Below are positions 21,505 to 32,160 of a stretch of DNA of 64,000 bases, in pieces. Source of the stretch: Prionace glauca (taxonomy: Eukaryota; Chordata; Chondrichthyes; Carcharhiniformes; Carcharhinidae); the NCBI GenBank assembly GCA_037974335.1, contig CM075760.1:42660103-42724102 (forward strand), in the 5' to 3' direction. Positions within the stretch are counted from its first letter, which is position 1. Each line of letters opens with the position of its first letter. A model generated the notes under the pieces. That model ran no database searches. It had not been told where the DNA came from and worked only from the letters and a program-made list of their open reading frames with translations. Position numbers and translations under genes: made by a program.

Positions 21505-21765
21505 AGGCAGCACGGTGGTTAGCATTGCTGCCTCACAGTGCTAGGAACCCGGGTCTGTGTGGAGTCTGCACATTCTCCCTGTGTATGTGGGTTTACTCCT
21601 ACACTCCAAAAATGTGCAGATTAGATCGATTGGCCATGCTAAATTGGCTCTTAGTGTCGGGGATTGGCAGGATAATAAATGGGTTACGAGGATAGGACTG
21701 AATGGGATCATTGTCAGTATAGGCTCAGTGACTCCTTCTGTACTGCACGGATTCAATACTGTCTG
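21505..21765 (+). repeat. tRNA-headed SINE
   Basis: Starts 'ggcagcacggtggttagc' with the B-box region partly lost ('gaacccgggtctgtgtgg') and ends 'tactgcacggattcaatac'. Confidence 0.75.
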
Positions 21766-21924
21766 TACTATCATTACATTGGATCCAATACTGTGTTCAC
21801 TAACACACTACAGCCTGACTCTTGTTATTGGAATAAAAACTGTGTTTGTTAAGCTCAGAGTAAGTAAATCAAGCCAATCCATGATGAAGGCTCATCCAGC
21901 CACGAAACATTGGCTGGAATCTCT

Positions 21925-22310
21925 CTGTAAGTCTCACAACACCAGGTTAAAGTCCAACAGGTTTATTTGGTGGCACAAGCCACAAGCTTTTGGAGTGCCG
22001 ACCTTCATCAGGGGAGTGGAAGACCTGTTCGCAAACAAGTCATATAAAGACACAAACTCAATTTACAAAATAATGGTTGGAATGTGAGTTTTTACAGGTA
22101 ATAAAGTCTTAAAGTACAGACAGTGTGAGTGGAGAGAGGGTTAAACACAGGTTAAAGAGACGTGTATTATCTCCAGACAGGACAGTTAGTGAGATTTTGC
22201 AAGCCCAGGTGAGTCGTGGGGATTACAGGTAGTGCGGCATGAACCCAAGATCCCAGTTGAGGCCGTCCTCGTGTGCGGAATTGGCTATTAGTGTCTGCTC
22301 AGCCATTCAC
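21925..22310 (-). mobile_element. Penelope-like element 3' region, reverse orientation
   Basis: On the plus strand it runs 'acaacaccaggttaaagtcc', 'accttcatcagggg', then 'gtcctcgtgtgcggaattgg'. The last piece matches the centre of the palindrome at 16838-16860, tying these tails to the GIY-YIG element family. Confidence 0.55.
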
Positions 22311-22329
22311 AGAAAAGCTATTCTATTGA

Positions 22330-22860
22330 ATGGCGGGGTATTTACCCAGCATCACTCGCGGCGATGAATGTCTCCTATCCTCGTCACACTGTAGCAATGC
22401 GCAGGCGCAGAACTGCCCCAGTCTGGAGCATGCGCAGTGGCAGTGCTGGACGGAGGAAGCTGCTGCTTTCTTGTCTCTGCGGCGGGTAAGGTAGCGGCGA
22501 GTCCGAGCGATCGGAGGGCGCAGGGAGGTGATCGGAATAGGTTTATAAATACCAAGTAAAAGCATTGAACCCCGAATCAGAAGGTCCAGGCCAGCCCCGC
22601 GGTTGTCCGGAATCACCCCGCTTCCAGCCGTTAGAGACCCCGGTTAAACAGCCGCCATCTTGAGAGGGAGCCGTGTGCGGAGGTGCGCATGCGTGGCCAG
22701 CCCTGTCAGCAGGAGGAGATAATGTTGTTGCTGACAGCAGCAGGAACAATCCTGACTGTGTCCCCACCCCCAGCAAAACTAGGGAACATTTTCCAGCACT
22801 TGATCAATGGCCTCTCCCTGGAGAGGGAGCATGCGGTGTCCGCGGGCGCAGTCGATGCCT
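22330..22860. promoter_or_regulatory. CpG-rich promoter-like region
   Basis: Carries NRF1-like GCGCAGGCGCAG (near 22398) and GCATGCGCAG (near 22428). A YY1-type element on the minus strand (plus strand gccgccatcttg, near 22650) and a second NRF1-like 'gtgcgcatgcg' near 22684 follow. This resembles the other zinc-finger gene promoters in the window. The gene it serves is unclear; zinc-finger gene E (plus, 26.9 kb) is the nearest candidate. Confidence 0.45.
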
Positions 22861-22861
22861 T

Positions 22862-23095
22862 AAGAACATAAGAAATAGGATAGGCTATCTAGCCCTTCGA
22901 GCCTGCCCCGCCATTCAATAAGATTGTGGCTGATCTGAAGTGGATCAGTTCCACTTTCCCTCTTTCTCCCCGTAACCCTGAATTCCCTTGTCTGTCAGAA
23001 ACCTATCTACCCGTGACTTAAATATATTTAGTGAGGTAGCCTCCACCACTTCAATGGGCAGAGAATTCCCTTGATTCACCACCTTTTGAGTGAGT
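22862..23095 (-). mobile_element. CR1 3' end, reverse orientation
   Basis: Plus strand 'aagaacataagaaatagg' (tail) to 'cctccaccacttcaatgggc', the reverse complement of the CR1 3' UTR and ORF2 end. Confidence 0.85.
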
Positions 23096-23334
23096 TCCGT
23101 CTTCCGCGCCCGCTGGACACCGCAGGGGCTGAGGTGCATGACAGACCCCGACAATTGCATTTTGATTTGATGTGTTTTAAGTTTCTTTTGTACTTTTTGT
23201 TTTTGTTCGGGCCGTTCCCCCTTCCTTTTGGGGAGCTGCCCCTTTTACTTTGTCCTAATGTAATTTGACTTTGTTTATTTGGTTTGGCCTTAAAAGAGTT
23301 TGATCCATGGCCTCATGTGCCGTGGTGTTTCAAA

Positions 23335-23925
23335 ATCTACATTGAATCCAAGAGTTGGGATGTCTTGTTGAAGTTGTACAAGACCACACTTGGAGTACTG
23401 TGGAGTTCTGTTCATCCTATTATAGAAAGGATATTATTAAACTAGAAAGAGTGCAGAAAAGATTTACTAGGATTCCAACGGGACTTGATGGATTGAGTTA
23501 TAAGGAGAGGCTGGATAGACTGTGACTTTTTTCTCTGGAGTGTAGGAGGCTGAGGGGTGATCTTATCGAGGTCTATAAAATAATGAGGGGCACAGATCAG
23601 CGAGATAGTCAATATCTTTTCCCAAAGGTAGGGGAGTCTAAAACTAGAGGGCATAGCTTTAAGGTGAGAGGGGAAATACAAAAGTGTCCAGAAAGGCAAT
23701 TTTTTCACATAGAGGGTGGTGAGTGTCTGGAACAAGCTGCCAGAGGCAGTAGTAGAGGGGGGTACAATTTTGTCCATTAAAAAGCATTTAGACAGTTACA
23801 TAGGAGAGGATGGCTACAGAGGGATATGGGCCAAACGTGGGCAATTGGGATTAATTTAGTGGTTTAAAAAAAGGGGCTGCATTGAGAAGTTAGATCGAAA
23901 GGCCTGTTTCCATGCTGTAAACCTC
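23335..23925 (+). mobile_element. LINE 3' fragment
   Basis: Similar to the older LINE at 9150-9600 ('gggatgtcttgttgaagttg', 'attaaactagaaagagtgca', 'ggggctgcattgagaag'). It encodes a decayed ORF2 C-terminus. Confidence 0.75.
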
Positions 23926-25100
23926 TATGACTCAATTACATACTTTTTACTTGTTGTGAGATTTCCTGCCTCTACCACCTTTCCTCCGTTTCTCTCTCCA
24001 TGGACTCTGACCAGAATTCTCTGGCCATTCATGCCGGTAGGATTCTGCATTCCTGCCGGCAGCACACACCTCCGCCCGTGGGTTTTCTGCTGGTGTGGGG
24101 TGATGTTAATGTGAATTCCCATGGGGAGCAGTTGATCAGAGAGTCCTGCTGCTAGCAAACATCACATCACTTCCCATCAGCGGGAAACACACTGCTGGGA
24201 GGCCGGAGAATCTTACCCACTGTCTGACCTGTGAGTATTTCCAGCATTTTCTGTGTTTATTTCAGATATCCCACAGCTGCTCTATTTTGCTATTATTTTA
24301 TTGGAGGCATTGCTCACAGAACCAACTTTAGAAACACGATTGACTAATTTTTTTAATCCACAGATGCTCTGGTCCGCCTTGTTGTCCAACAAGGGGCATA
24401 CACGCGATGGGTCGTGCGAGGGCTGCTCTTGGATGTTGCTTCGAGAGTTGCCTAGTGCTTCATGTCGTTAGCGTACACTTAAACTGATGGGCAACATGAC
24501 TGCTCAGTGACTATCACTGTTTGTTGTGCAGATACATGGATTTGGGCCAGTATCTGTGGGAGTTTGCACATTCTCCCCGTGCTTGGATGGGTTATCTCCG
24601 GGAGCTCAGGTTTCCTCCCACACCCCAAAAAACGTGCACTTAGGCTGATTGGCAGTAACACATTGTCCCTAAATTAGTCTCCCCTCAATCTGGTTATAAT
24701 TCCTTTATTGTGGAGTCCAATAGGCGTAGACAAAGGTCGTAGGGAGAAGAGGGCACTCACAATGTTAAAATGGTGGCACAGGCTCATTGGGCCGAAGGGC
24801 CGGTTTCCCAGGCTGTGTTGTTCTCTGTTCTTTGTAATTATGAAACAAAATGCTGGAAAATCTCAACAGGTCAGACAGCATCTGTGGGGATGGAACTAAA
24901 GTCTGAAACATTGACTCTGTTCTCTCTCACAGATCAGCTCCTGTGATCCTTGGGTGGAGTTTGAGGGATTGGAAGATTCTGTTAAGGTCCTGGTTAGTTG
25001 TGAGTAAATAAAATCCCTATTCTTCACTTCCTGCCTCTTTCCCTCTCCTCCCATGTATCCAATAGTCATGTGTAGACCCACCTCCCTTCCCTGAAGGGTG
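23926..25100. repeat. intergenic with SINE copies
   Basis: Holds a tRNA-headed SINE body at 24530-24830 and a 'gtcagacagcatctgtgggg' repeat piece at 24840-24920. The remainder is unrecognised. No gene is seen. Confidence 0.5.
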
Positions 25101-25104
25101 TTAC

Positions 25105-25840
25105 ATAAGAACATAAGAAATAGGAGCAGGAGTAGGCCATCTAGCCCTTCGAACCTGCCCCGCCATTCAATAAGATCATGGCTGATCTGAAGTGGATCAG
25201 TTCCACTTTCCCACTTTCTCCCCATAACCCTTAATTCCCTTGTCTATCAGAAACCTATCTACCCGTGACTTAAATATATTTAGCGAGGTAGCCTCCACCA
25301 CTTCAACGGGCAGAGAATTCCAGAGATTCACCACCCTTTGAGTGAAGAAGTTCCTCCTCAACTCTCATCTAAACTGTCCCCCCTTATCTTGAGGCTGTGC
25401 CCTCTAGTCCTGCTGTCCTTTCTAAGCAGGAAGAATCTCTCTACCTCTACCTATCCATCCCCTTCATTATCTTATACGTCTCTATAAGATCCCCCCTCAT
25501 TCTTCTCAATTCCAGCAAATACAGACCCAGTCTATTTAGTCTCTCTTCATAGTCCAACCCCCTCATCTCCGGTATCAGCCTAGTGAACCTCCTCTGCACT
25601 CCCTCCAAGGCCAAAATATCCTTGCGCAAGTGCGGCGACCAAAACTGCACACCGTACTCCAGCTGCGGCCTCACCAGTGCCCTATACAGTTGCAGCAAGA
25701 CCTCCCTGCTTTTATATTCTGTCCCCCTTGCTATAAAGGCCAGCATCCCATTTGCACCTGCAGACTGGGTTTTTGCGACTCATGCACAAGGACCCCCAGG
25801 TCCCTCTGCACCGTAGCATGCTGCAGCTTTTCGCCCTTTA
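25105..25840 (-). mobile_element. CR1 fragment, uninterrupted partner of 18510-20052
   Basis: Reverse-orientation copy of the older CR1, without the 798-bp insertion seen in the other arm. The single GGACCT (AGGTCC on plus at 25798-25803) marks the empty insertion site. Confidence 0.9.
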
Positions 25841-26048
25841 AATAGGGGTCAGAGTAGGTGCAGCCTTGATGGGCCGAATGGCCTTCTTCTGGCCGTTCTA
25901 TGGGATTCTATGGTTCAACTCACAATTTCAATTCACTCTAAACAATGGGACAGACACACACCTCCCATCAACATTGTATATGAATAGACACGTTTCAGTC
26001 CTGGATGTGATTAACAGCAACAATAACAGCAGAATCCAACTCACGTAA

Positions 26049-26639
26049 TCACTTGTGAACTAGCCTGTGTCTCAGCAGGAGGGAGGACCAAGTAAATCTC
26101 TGCCCACAAACAGAGCAGATGAATGGCGTCTCCCTGGTGTGCATGCGCTGGTGCTCCTGTAGGATAGATAACCTGCTGAATCCCTTCCCACATGCAGAGC
26201 AGGTGAAAGGTCTCTCTCCAGTGTGAATTCGCTGGTGTATCAGCAGGTTGGCTGACTGTGTGAATCTCTTCCCACACTCAAAGCAGATGAATGACTTCTC
26301 TCCAGTGTGAACTCGCTGGTGTATCAGTAGGTTGGAGGACTGAGTGAATCTCTTCCCACACTCAGAGCAAGTAAATGGTCTCTCCCGGGTGTGAACTCGA
26401 TGGTGTGTTAGCAAGTTGGTTGACTGAGTGAATCCTTTCCCACACTCTGAGCAGATGAATGGCCTCTCTCCAGTGTGAACACGCAGGTGTGACTGCAGTG
26501 TGGATGACTTGCTAAATCCCTGCCCACACGTGGAACAGGTGAAAGGACTCTCCCCAGTGTGAACCCGTTGATGAGTTTCCGGAGCAGATGGGCAACGGAA
26601 TCCCTTCCCACAGTCCCCACATCTCCATCTTTTGTCCAT
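26049..26639 (-). CDS. C2H2 zinc-finger protein D, 7 fingers (duplicate of C)
   Basis: From the ATG at 26639 (ggcaccATGg context) it encodes 196 residues with seven complete fingers, nearly identical to protein C. The frame stays open 38 codons further upstream, but that stretch (MNVVNLWGQQEEKV..) is not shared with gene C, because the duplication break lies at about 26674. The copy has thus lost gene C's leader exon junction and promoter, and it lies head to head with gene E, 300 bp away. Either it uses a captured promoter or it is a silent but intact copy. The 3' UTR matches gene C. Confidence 0.75.
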   Translation of the reverse strand: MDKRWRCGDCGKGFRCPSAPETHQRVHTGESPFTCSTCGQGFSKSSTLQSHLRVHTGERPFICSECGKGFTQSTNLLTHHRVHTRERPFTCSECGKRFTQSSNLLIHQRVHTGEKSFICFECGKRFTQSANLLIHQRIHTGERPFTCSACGKGFSRLSILQEHQRMHTRETPFICSVCGQRFTWSSLLLRHRLVHK

Positions 26640-26832
26640 GGTGCCGGTATCCCTGTGTCTCTGCAGGTTGAGCCAGTTGGGTTTTTGTGGAGATTGAGCA
26701 GTTTTCATGATCACTTTTTCCTCCTGCTGGCCCCACAAATTTACTACATTCATTCAGCTCACATTCACAGGTTGCTTTTGTGTTTGTGTGAACTCTCTCT
26801 CACTCCCTTTTTTTCTTTTTTTAAAATCACAG

Positions 26833-28875
26833 GATTGAGGAGGAGGGGGATTGACAATCAGGAATCTCGAATCAAACATCACACCAGAATCTGAGAATCA
26901 TCCAGTTTGTCATAATCTGAATATCACAGGACTTCCAACATGGAAGGAAACAGTCCCGTTCTCAGCGGGGAGAAACGGTACACGTGTTCTGTGTGTGGAC
27001 AAAGATTCAGCCAATCATCTGGTCTTTTGAAACATCAGCGAGCTCACACTGGAGGCAGGCTGTTCATTTGCAGTGTTTGTGGGAAAGGATTTACTCGATC
27101 ATTCACCCTTCTCAGACACCAACGAATTCACACTGGGGAGAGGCCGTTTACCTGCTCTGTGTGTGGAAAGGAATTCACTCAGTTATCCTGCCTGCTGACA
27201 CACCAACACACTCACACTGGGGAGAGGCTCTTCACCTGCTCTGAATGTGGGAAGGGATTCATTAATTCAACTAATTTGCAGACACACCAGCGTGTTCACA
27301 CTGGAGAGAGGCCTTTCACCTGCCCTGCGTGTGGCAACGGATTCACAAATTCATCCAACCTGCAGAGACACCAGCGAGTTCACACTGGGGACACCCCGTT
27401 CACCTGCTCTGTGTGTGGAAGGGAATTCACTCAGTTATCCCATCTGCAGAGACACCAGCGAGTTCACACTGGGGAGAGACCATTTACCTGTTCTGATTGT
27501 GGAAAGGAATTCACTCAGTTATCTCATCTGCGGAGACACCAGCGAGTTCATACGGGGGAGAGACCATTCACCTGCTCCGAGTGTGGGAAGGGATTCACTC
27601 AGGCAAATGACCTGCTCGGACACCATCGGGCGCACACTGGGGAGAGACCATTTATCTGCTCTGAGTGTGGGAAGGGATTCACTCGGTCATCCCACCTATT
27701 GGATCACCAGAGAATTCACACTGAGGAGAGACCATTTATCTGCTCTGAGTGTGGGAAGGGATTCACTACCTTATCCAGCTGGGAGGGGCACAAGCGAGTT
27801 CACACTGAGGCAAGAACTTTGAGCTGCACCGAGTCTGGGAAGGGAGTCACAGTCTCACCCAGTCAGCAGGGACACCGGAGAGTTCAGACTGAGGACGGTC
27901 CGGTTCCCCGCCCCGAGGACGGTCCGGTTCCCCGCCCCGAGGACGGTCCGGTTCCCCGCCCCGAGGACGGTCCGGTTCCCCGCCCCGAGGACGGTCCGGT
28001 TCCCCGCCCCGAGGACGGTCCGGTTTCCCGCTCCGAGTCTGGGAAGGGATTCATTCCGTTCTCTAACCTGCTGACAGACGAACGAGGCGAGACTGATGAA
28101 AGACCTTTTACATGTCCAGACGGTGGGACTTGTTTTCAGAGTTCTGTGGAATCGGGGTCCCATCAACACGGTCACACTGACGAGAGACTATTCAGCTGCT
28201 CTCACTGTGGGGCTGCGTTCACACGATCGTCTGACCTCACTGAACACCAATGCACACACTCTGGGGAAAAGCTCCTCACTTTCCCCAAACGTGGAAAGGG
28301 ATTCACTCGGTCATCCAACCTGCTGATACACCAGCAAGGTCGCAGTGTGAACAGGGGGTTCACTTGTCCCGAGTGTGGGAAGGGATTTACTCAGTCAACC
28401 AACCTGCTGAGACACCAGCGGGTTCACACCGGGGAGAGGCCCTTCCTCTGCTCCCAGTGTGGGAGGGGATTCACTGAGTTATGCAACCTGATGACACACC
28501 AACGGGTTCACACCGGGGAGAGGCCCTTCCTCTGCTCCGAGTGTGGGAAGAGTTTTATTAATTCCACTAACCTGCTGCGGCATCAGCGAGTTCACACTGA
28601 GGAGAGACCATTCATGTGCTCTGAGTGTGGGAAGAGATTCACTCAGTTACCACATCTACAGAGACACCAGCGAGTTCACACAGGGGAGAAGCCGTTCGCC
28701 TGCACTGTGTGTGAGAAGGGATTCGCTCAGTTATCGCACCTGGTAAGACACCAGCGAGTTCACACCGGGGAGAAACCATTCACCTGCTCCCAGTGTGGGA
28801 GGGAATTCACCCAGTCAAATGACTTGCTGAGACACCAGAGAGTTCACACTGAGGAGAGACCCTTCATGTGCTGAC
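26833..28875 (+). CDS. C2H2 zinc-finger protein E, 17 fingers with an internal acidic/proline repeat
   Basis: The exon starts after the 3' splice site at 26831-26832; the ATG is at 26940 and the open frame ends with a stop at 28873-28875 (644 residues). Ten complete fingers (residues about 13-290) are followed by a decayed finger, then six copies of EDGPVPRP-like octapeptides (about 318-365), decayed units, and seven more complete fingers up to residue 635. The frame stops abruptly in the middle of a finger (PFMC, stop). The sequence after it continues finger-like in another frame, consistent with a small deletion that shortened the protein. It is probably a nuclear DNA-binding protein. No KRAB or other effector domain is visible. 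Confidence 0.82.
27891..28034 (+). repeat. 24-bp coding minisatellite, six units
   Basis: In-frame tandem repeat inside gene E. Units start at 27891, 27915, 27939, 27963, 27987 and 28011; each encodes EDGPVPRP (the last reads EDGPVSRS). The units are almost identical, so the expansion is recent and probably length-variable. Confidence 0.95.
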
Positions 28876-29270
28876 TGTGGGAAGAGATTCACTCAGTTAT
28901 CCAGTCTGCTGAAACACCAGAGAGTTCACACTAGGGGGAGGTCCACCTGTTCTACATGAGAAAACAGATCCTCTCAGTCATCCTGTCTCCTTCGATCACC
29001 AGTAATTTCACATTGGGAAAAACCCTTTAAATGTCGGGACTGTGGGAAATACAATAAATGTTCCTGGGAACTGCAACTTCTACATGTTCATACTGATGAG
29101 ATACCGTTCAGGGGCTCTCACTGCAGATGCACCCAGGAAATCATTTTAACTCACTGTACCCAGAAATTTCACAGTGTGGACAGCCTCCACCTGCCCTGAA
29201 TGTTGGAAGGAATTTGCTTATTTATCCCATGTGCTGAGATACCAGTGAGTTCACAATTAACTACAGTGAT
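28876..29270 (+). pseudogene. out-of-frame remnant fingers and 3' end of gene E
   Basis: Finger-like pieces continue after the stop: a DCGKRFTQLSSLLKHQRVH match at about 28876-28932, later CRDCGK- and THCTQKF-like pieces, and a final 'gataccagtgagttcacaat' before 29270. This was the ancestral C-terminus, now outside the open frame. The following 3' UTR ('cagattttgctgttaatcat') resembles that of genes A and C. Confidence 0.7.
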
Positions 29271-29329
29271 CAGATTTTGCTGTTAATCATGTTCAGGATT
29301 GAATCATGTTCATTGGGGTCTGTTTCTGC

Positions 29330-30130
29330 TGATGTCAGTAAACCCCACCCTCGCTGTAGGGGCTGATCCTCTTGCTAAAAGTCAAATAAATCAACTTTGC
29401 ATCAAATAAACTTGTATTCTTTTTACTAACTCCGACGTTGTCAGGAGGTCTCTCCCCTCCCCTGTCTCCTCCGTCCTCACCTCCAATAATAAGTGTGAGG
29501 ATTTCATGGAGTTTCTCTGTCACTAAGATTGAGACAATCTGATCAGCTGCCTCTGCTGCTTCCTCCCTTCCACTAGCCCATTGGACTGAACGGCTTCCCC
29601 TGAACCCCACATCTTCCCCTCGTTTCTTTCTCATATCACTTCATGTCCATCAGATCCACCATGTGCTCACAAAGGGCTGGATGGACACCCCCTCTGCTGT
29701 AACAATTGGTCATCAACCCCAAATTGCTGATCGCCAAACTTACCCACGTAAACTGCTATTGTTCTCACTTTCCAGGTGTTACTCTGACGCTATTAAATAT
29801 TTGATATGTGAAACTAACAAACAATGGTGTGTGGGTTTGTTACTGACATATTGACAGAGGTCAGGATGGACGCGAACTATCATCACACGGTGTGATTGGT
29901 CGGAGCTGGAACTTGGGTTTTGTACTCTATAGGGAGGTTGGGGAGGGGAGGAAGAAAGTGGGGTTAGGGTTATAATCAGATCAGCCACGATCATATTGAA
30001 CAATGGAATAGCCTCAAAAAGCTGGGTGCCCTGCTCCTAACTCGTATGAGAATTCCTACACTGCAGGAGGCCATTCTGCCCATCGAATCTGCACCAACCA
30101 GGCCTTATCCCCACAACCCCATGCATTGGT
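29330..30130. other. no recognisable gene
   Basis: Mixed-composition intergenic sequence. No convincing repeat or coding signature. Confidence 0.35.
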
Positions 30131-30137
30131 ATGTCAT

Positions 30138-30205
30138 TAGGTTGCTTAACTCAGTGAATCCCTTCCCACACTCGGAGCAGAGGAATGACCTCTCTCTAAT
30201 GCTAA
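30138..30205 (-). pseudogene. isolated zinc-finger fossil (one finger)
   Basis: The minus strand reads an [17 protein letters not shown]-like piece, half a C2H2 finger with its linker, without neighbours. A stray fragment of the local zinc-finger family. Confidence 0.6.
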
Positions 30206-30334
30206 TCCCCTGACACTAGGCTCAATTTTGAATGGTCAATCAACCTAACCTGTGCATCTATGGACTGTAGGAGGATTCGCATTCTAATCAGTAATCTCTA
30301 AACTGTCTGTGCTTTAAATGCTCTGTCTGAGGCC

Positions 30335-30440
30335 AGAACTCTCCATTCACCTGACGAAGAGGCAGTCCCCTCGAAAGCTTGTGAGTATATTATCAAATAA
30401 ATAGGTTGGACTAAAACCTGGTGTTGTCAGACTTTTTACT
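30335..30440 (+). mobile_element. Penelope-like/SINE 3' tail
   Basis: 'acctgacgaagaggcagtcc', 'tcgaaagcttgtgag', 'aataggttggactaaaacct' match the outer parts of the palindrome at 16556-17120. It is joined directly to a reverse SINE at 30440. Confidence 0.65.
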
Positions 30441-30590
30441 GTAGGAGGAAACCAGAGCATCCAGAGGAAATGCATGCAGACACGAGGAGAATGTGCAAAC
30501 TCGATACAGATAATGACCCAAGGCCGGAATTGAACACGGGTCCCTGGTGCTGTGAGACAGTAATCCTATCCACTGTGATGCCCTGTGGCA
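30440..30590 (-). repeat. tRNA-headed SINE, reverse orientation
   Basis: 'gtaggaggaaaccagagcat' to 'tgaacacgggtccctggtgc' and 'atcctatccactgtgatgcc', the inverted body and tRNA-like head. Confidence 0.75.
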
Positions 30591-30699
30591 GGATGTCATC
30601 CTCACTTTCCCAGATTCAAACAAAGACTGTCCATCTCTAATGGCAGCCAGATTGTCCACGATCCTCTGCGCTGTAGAAACTGTTCTATCTGCCTCAGGC

Positions 30700-30960
30700 T
30701 GGCCGGGTGGATGGCACATGCTCAGTCACTGACAGGTCACAATGCCTATGTGATTGATGGCAGCTCCGGACTAATAGAAAGAGGAAGTGGGGCTGGAGGA
30801 CTGTACAGGAGCATCTGGTCCTCCAACCAATTGGAGAGAATGAGGGGCGGGCCTGAGCCTGGGTCTCCCTCATTGGCTGAAACCCTGCACCATTGTGAAA
30901 CTGCTCTGTGTCTGGCCCAGGAGGAGGTCCTCCCCCCACCCCCCTCCCCCACACACACTG
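30700..30960 (-). promoter_or_regulatory. CpG-decayed copy of a zinc-finger gene promoter
   Basis: The reverse complement of 30700-30870 aligns with 16030-16175: 'attggttggagga', 'cctccagcccc', 'ctattagtcc' against ctattggtcc, 'atcaatcacatagg' against gtcaatcagttccc, 'gagcatg'. Many CpG positions of the B/C promoter are TG or CA here. It looks like a methylated, inactive relic of a duplicated promoter. Confidence 0.55.
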
Positions 30961-31259
30961 GGTGCATGTAGATCAGGAATGTGGGGCTGAAGTGCAAACA
31001 AAACATCAACAAAAGGTTTTTATTTAGAAAACTGAGAAGGTGTATATGGCTGCAACATCGAGATTCAGATTATGTTCAGTAACAAACTGAAATTATGCAG
31101 ATTTCCCTCACTAAATGAATGCTTCTGCCTGCTTTTGAAGGAGGACCAGTCACGTGTTAGGCAAACACGATAACCACTAAATACAGAAACAAGTGACAAA
31201 GACAGCAACAGGTGTGAACCATTCAGATCCTGGATTCCCTTCAACATTGACTGATCTAT

Positions 31260-31790
31260 AAAGTTTAATTTATTCGTCACAAGAAAGGCTTACCTTAACA
31301 TTGCAATGAAGTTAGTGTGAAACTCCCTGAGTATCCACTGTCCAGTACCTGTTCAGGATAATGTACCAAACCAGCACATCTTTCAGAATTTGGGAGGAAA
31401 CCTAGAGGAAATCCACGCAGACATGGGGAGAATGTGCAGACTCCACACAAACAGGCCGGAACATAACCCAGGTCCCTGGCACTATGAGACAGCAGTGCTA
31501 ATCCACTGTGTCACCGTGCCCCCGGGGATCGAACCCGGGTCCCTGGCGCTGTGAGACAGCAGTGCTAACCCACTGTGTCACCGTGCCCCAGGGAATCGAA
31601 CCCGGGTCCCTGGCGCTGTGAGACAGCAGTGCTAACTCACTGTGTCACCGTGCCCCCAGGAATCGAACCAGGGTCCCTGGCGCTGTGAGACAGCAGTGTC
31701 TAACCCACTGTGTCACCGTGCCCCTGGGAATCGAACCCGGGTCCCTGGCGGTGAGACAGCAGCGCTAACCCACTGTTTCACAGTGCAGCA
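31260..31790 (-). repeat. SINE (reverse) whose tRNA-like head is amplified in tandem
   Basis: After the inverted body (31380-31450), the head region 'gaacccgggtccctggcgct' is repeated: units begin near 31511, 31578, 31645 and 31713 and end near 31778, with period 67-68 bp. The units are nearly identical, so the amplification is much younger than the SINE. Confidence 0.9.
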
Positions 31791-32160
31791 GGACCAACAT
31801 TTGTGTTTGAACTAACATCACCATGGATTGATCAGTTGTTGCTGTTTGTGGAATCTTACTGTGCACAAACTGACTGCTGGGATCAGTAACAACTCATATT
31901 TATACAACACGTTTATTGCAATAAAACATCCCAAGGTCCTTCAGAGGAATTTTGTAACAAAATACTGAATCACACTGGGAGTTAGTGAATTGAGGGGAAA
32001 ACATGTCTGTACTGATGTTATTGTGGCATCATGAGCGTTCCACATACAACATGACTTGTATCTATAAATTCTCATCTTGAACATTTCAATTGAAATTTCA
32101 AGGCGAGCAGAGCTTTTTGAGCAGAATGGTTCAGATTCCCATCCCCTTTAATGTGAACAA
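31790..32160. repeat. intergenic with a short SINE piece
   Basis: 31885-31985 contains 'aactcatatttatacaacac' and 'catcccaaggtccttcagag', a common repeat also seen degenerate at 63570-63640. Nothing else is recognised. Confidence 0.45.

Larger units (their letters stand above)
25105..26674. repeat. right arm of inverted duplication (gene D arm)
   Basis: Inverted partner of 17679-20052. It includes gene D, the shared 3' UTR and the uninterrupted CR1. High similarity throughout the coding part indicates a recent event. Confidence 0.85.

Noticed and set aside
26639-26753. N-terminal extension of zinc-finger D as the true start
   Set aside because: Not shared with gene C and lies beyond the duplication break; the ATG at 26639 matches gene C's start. 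Kept only as a possibility.
31511-31790. CRISPR-like regular repeat
   Set aside because: Direct tandem units without unique spacers, and clearly the head of a SINE; the genome is a vertebrate's.
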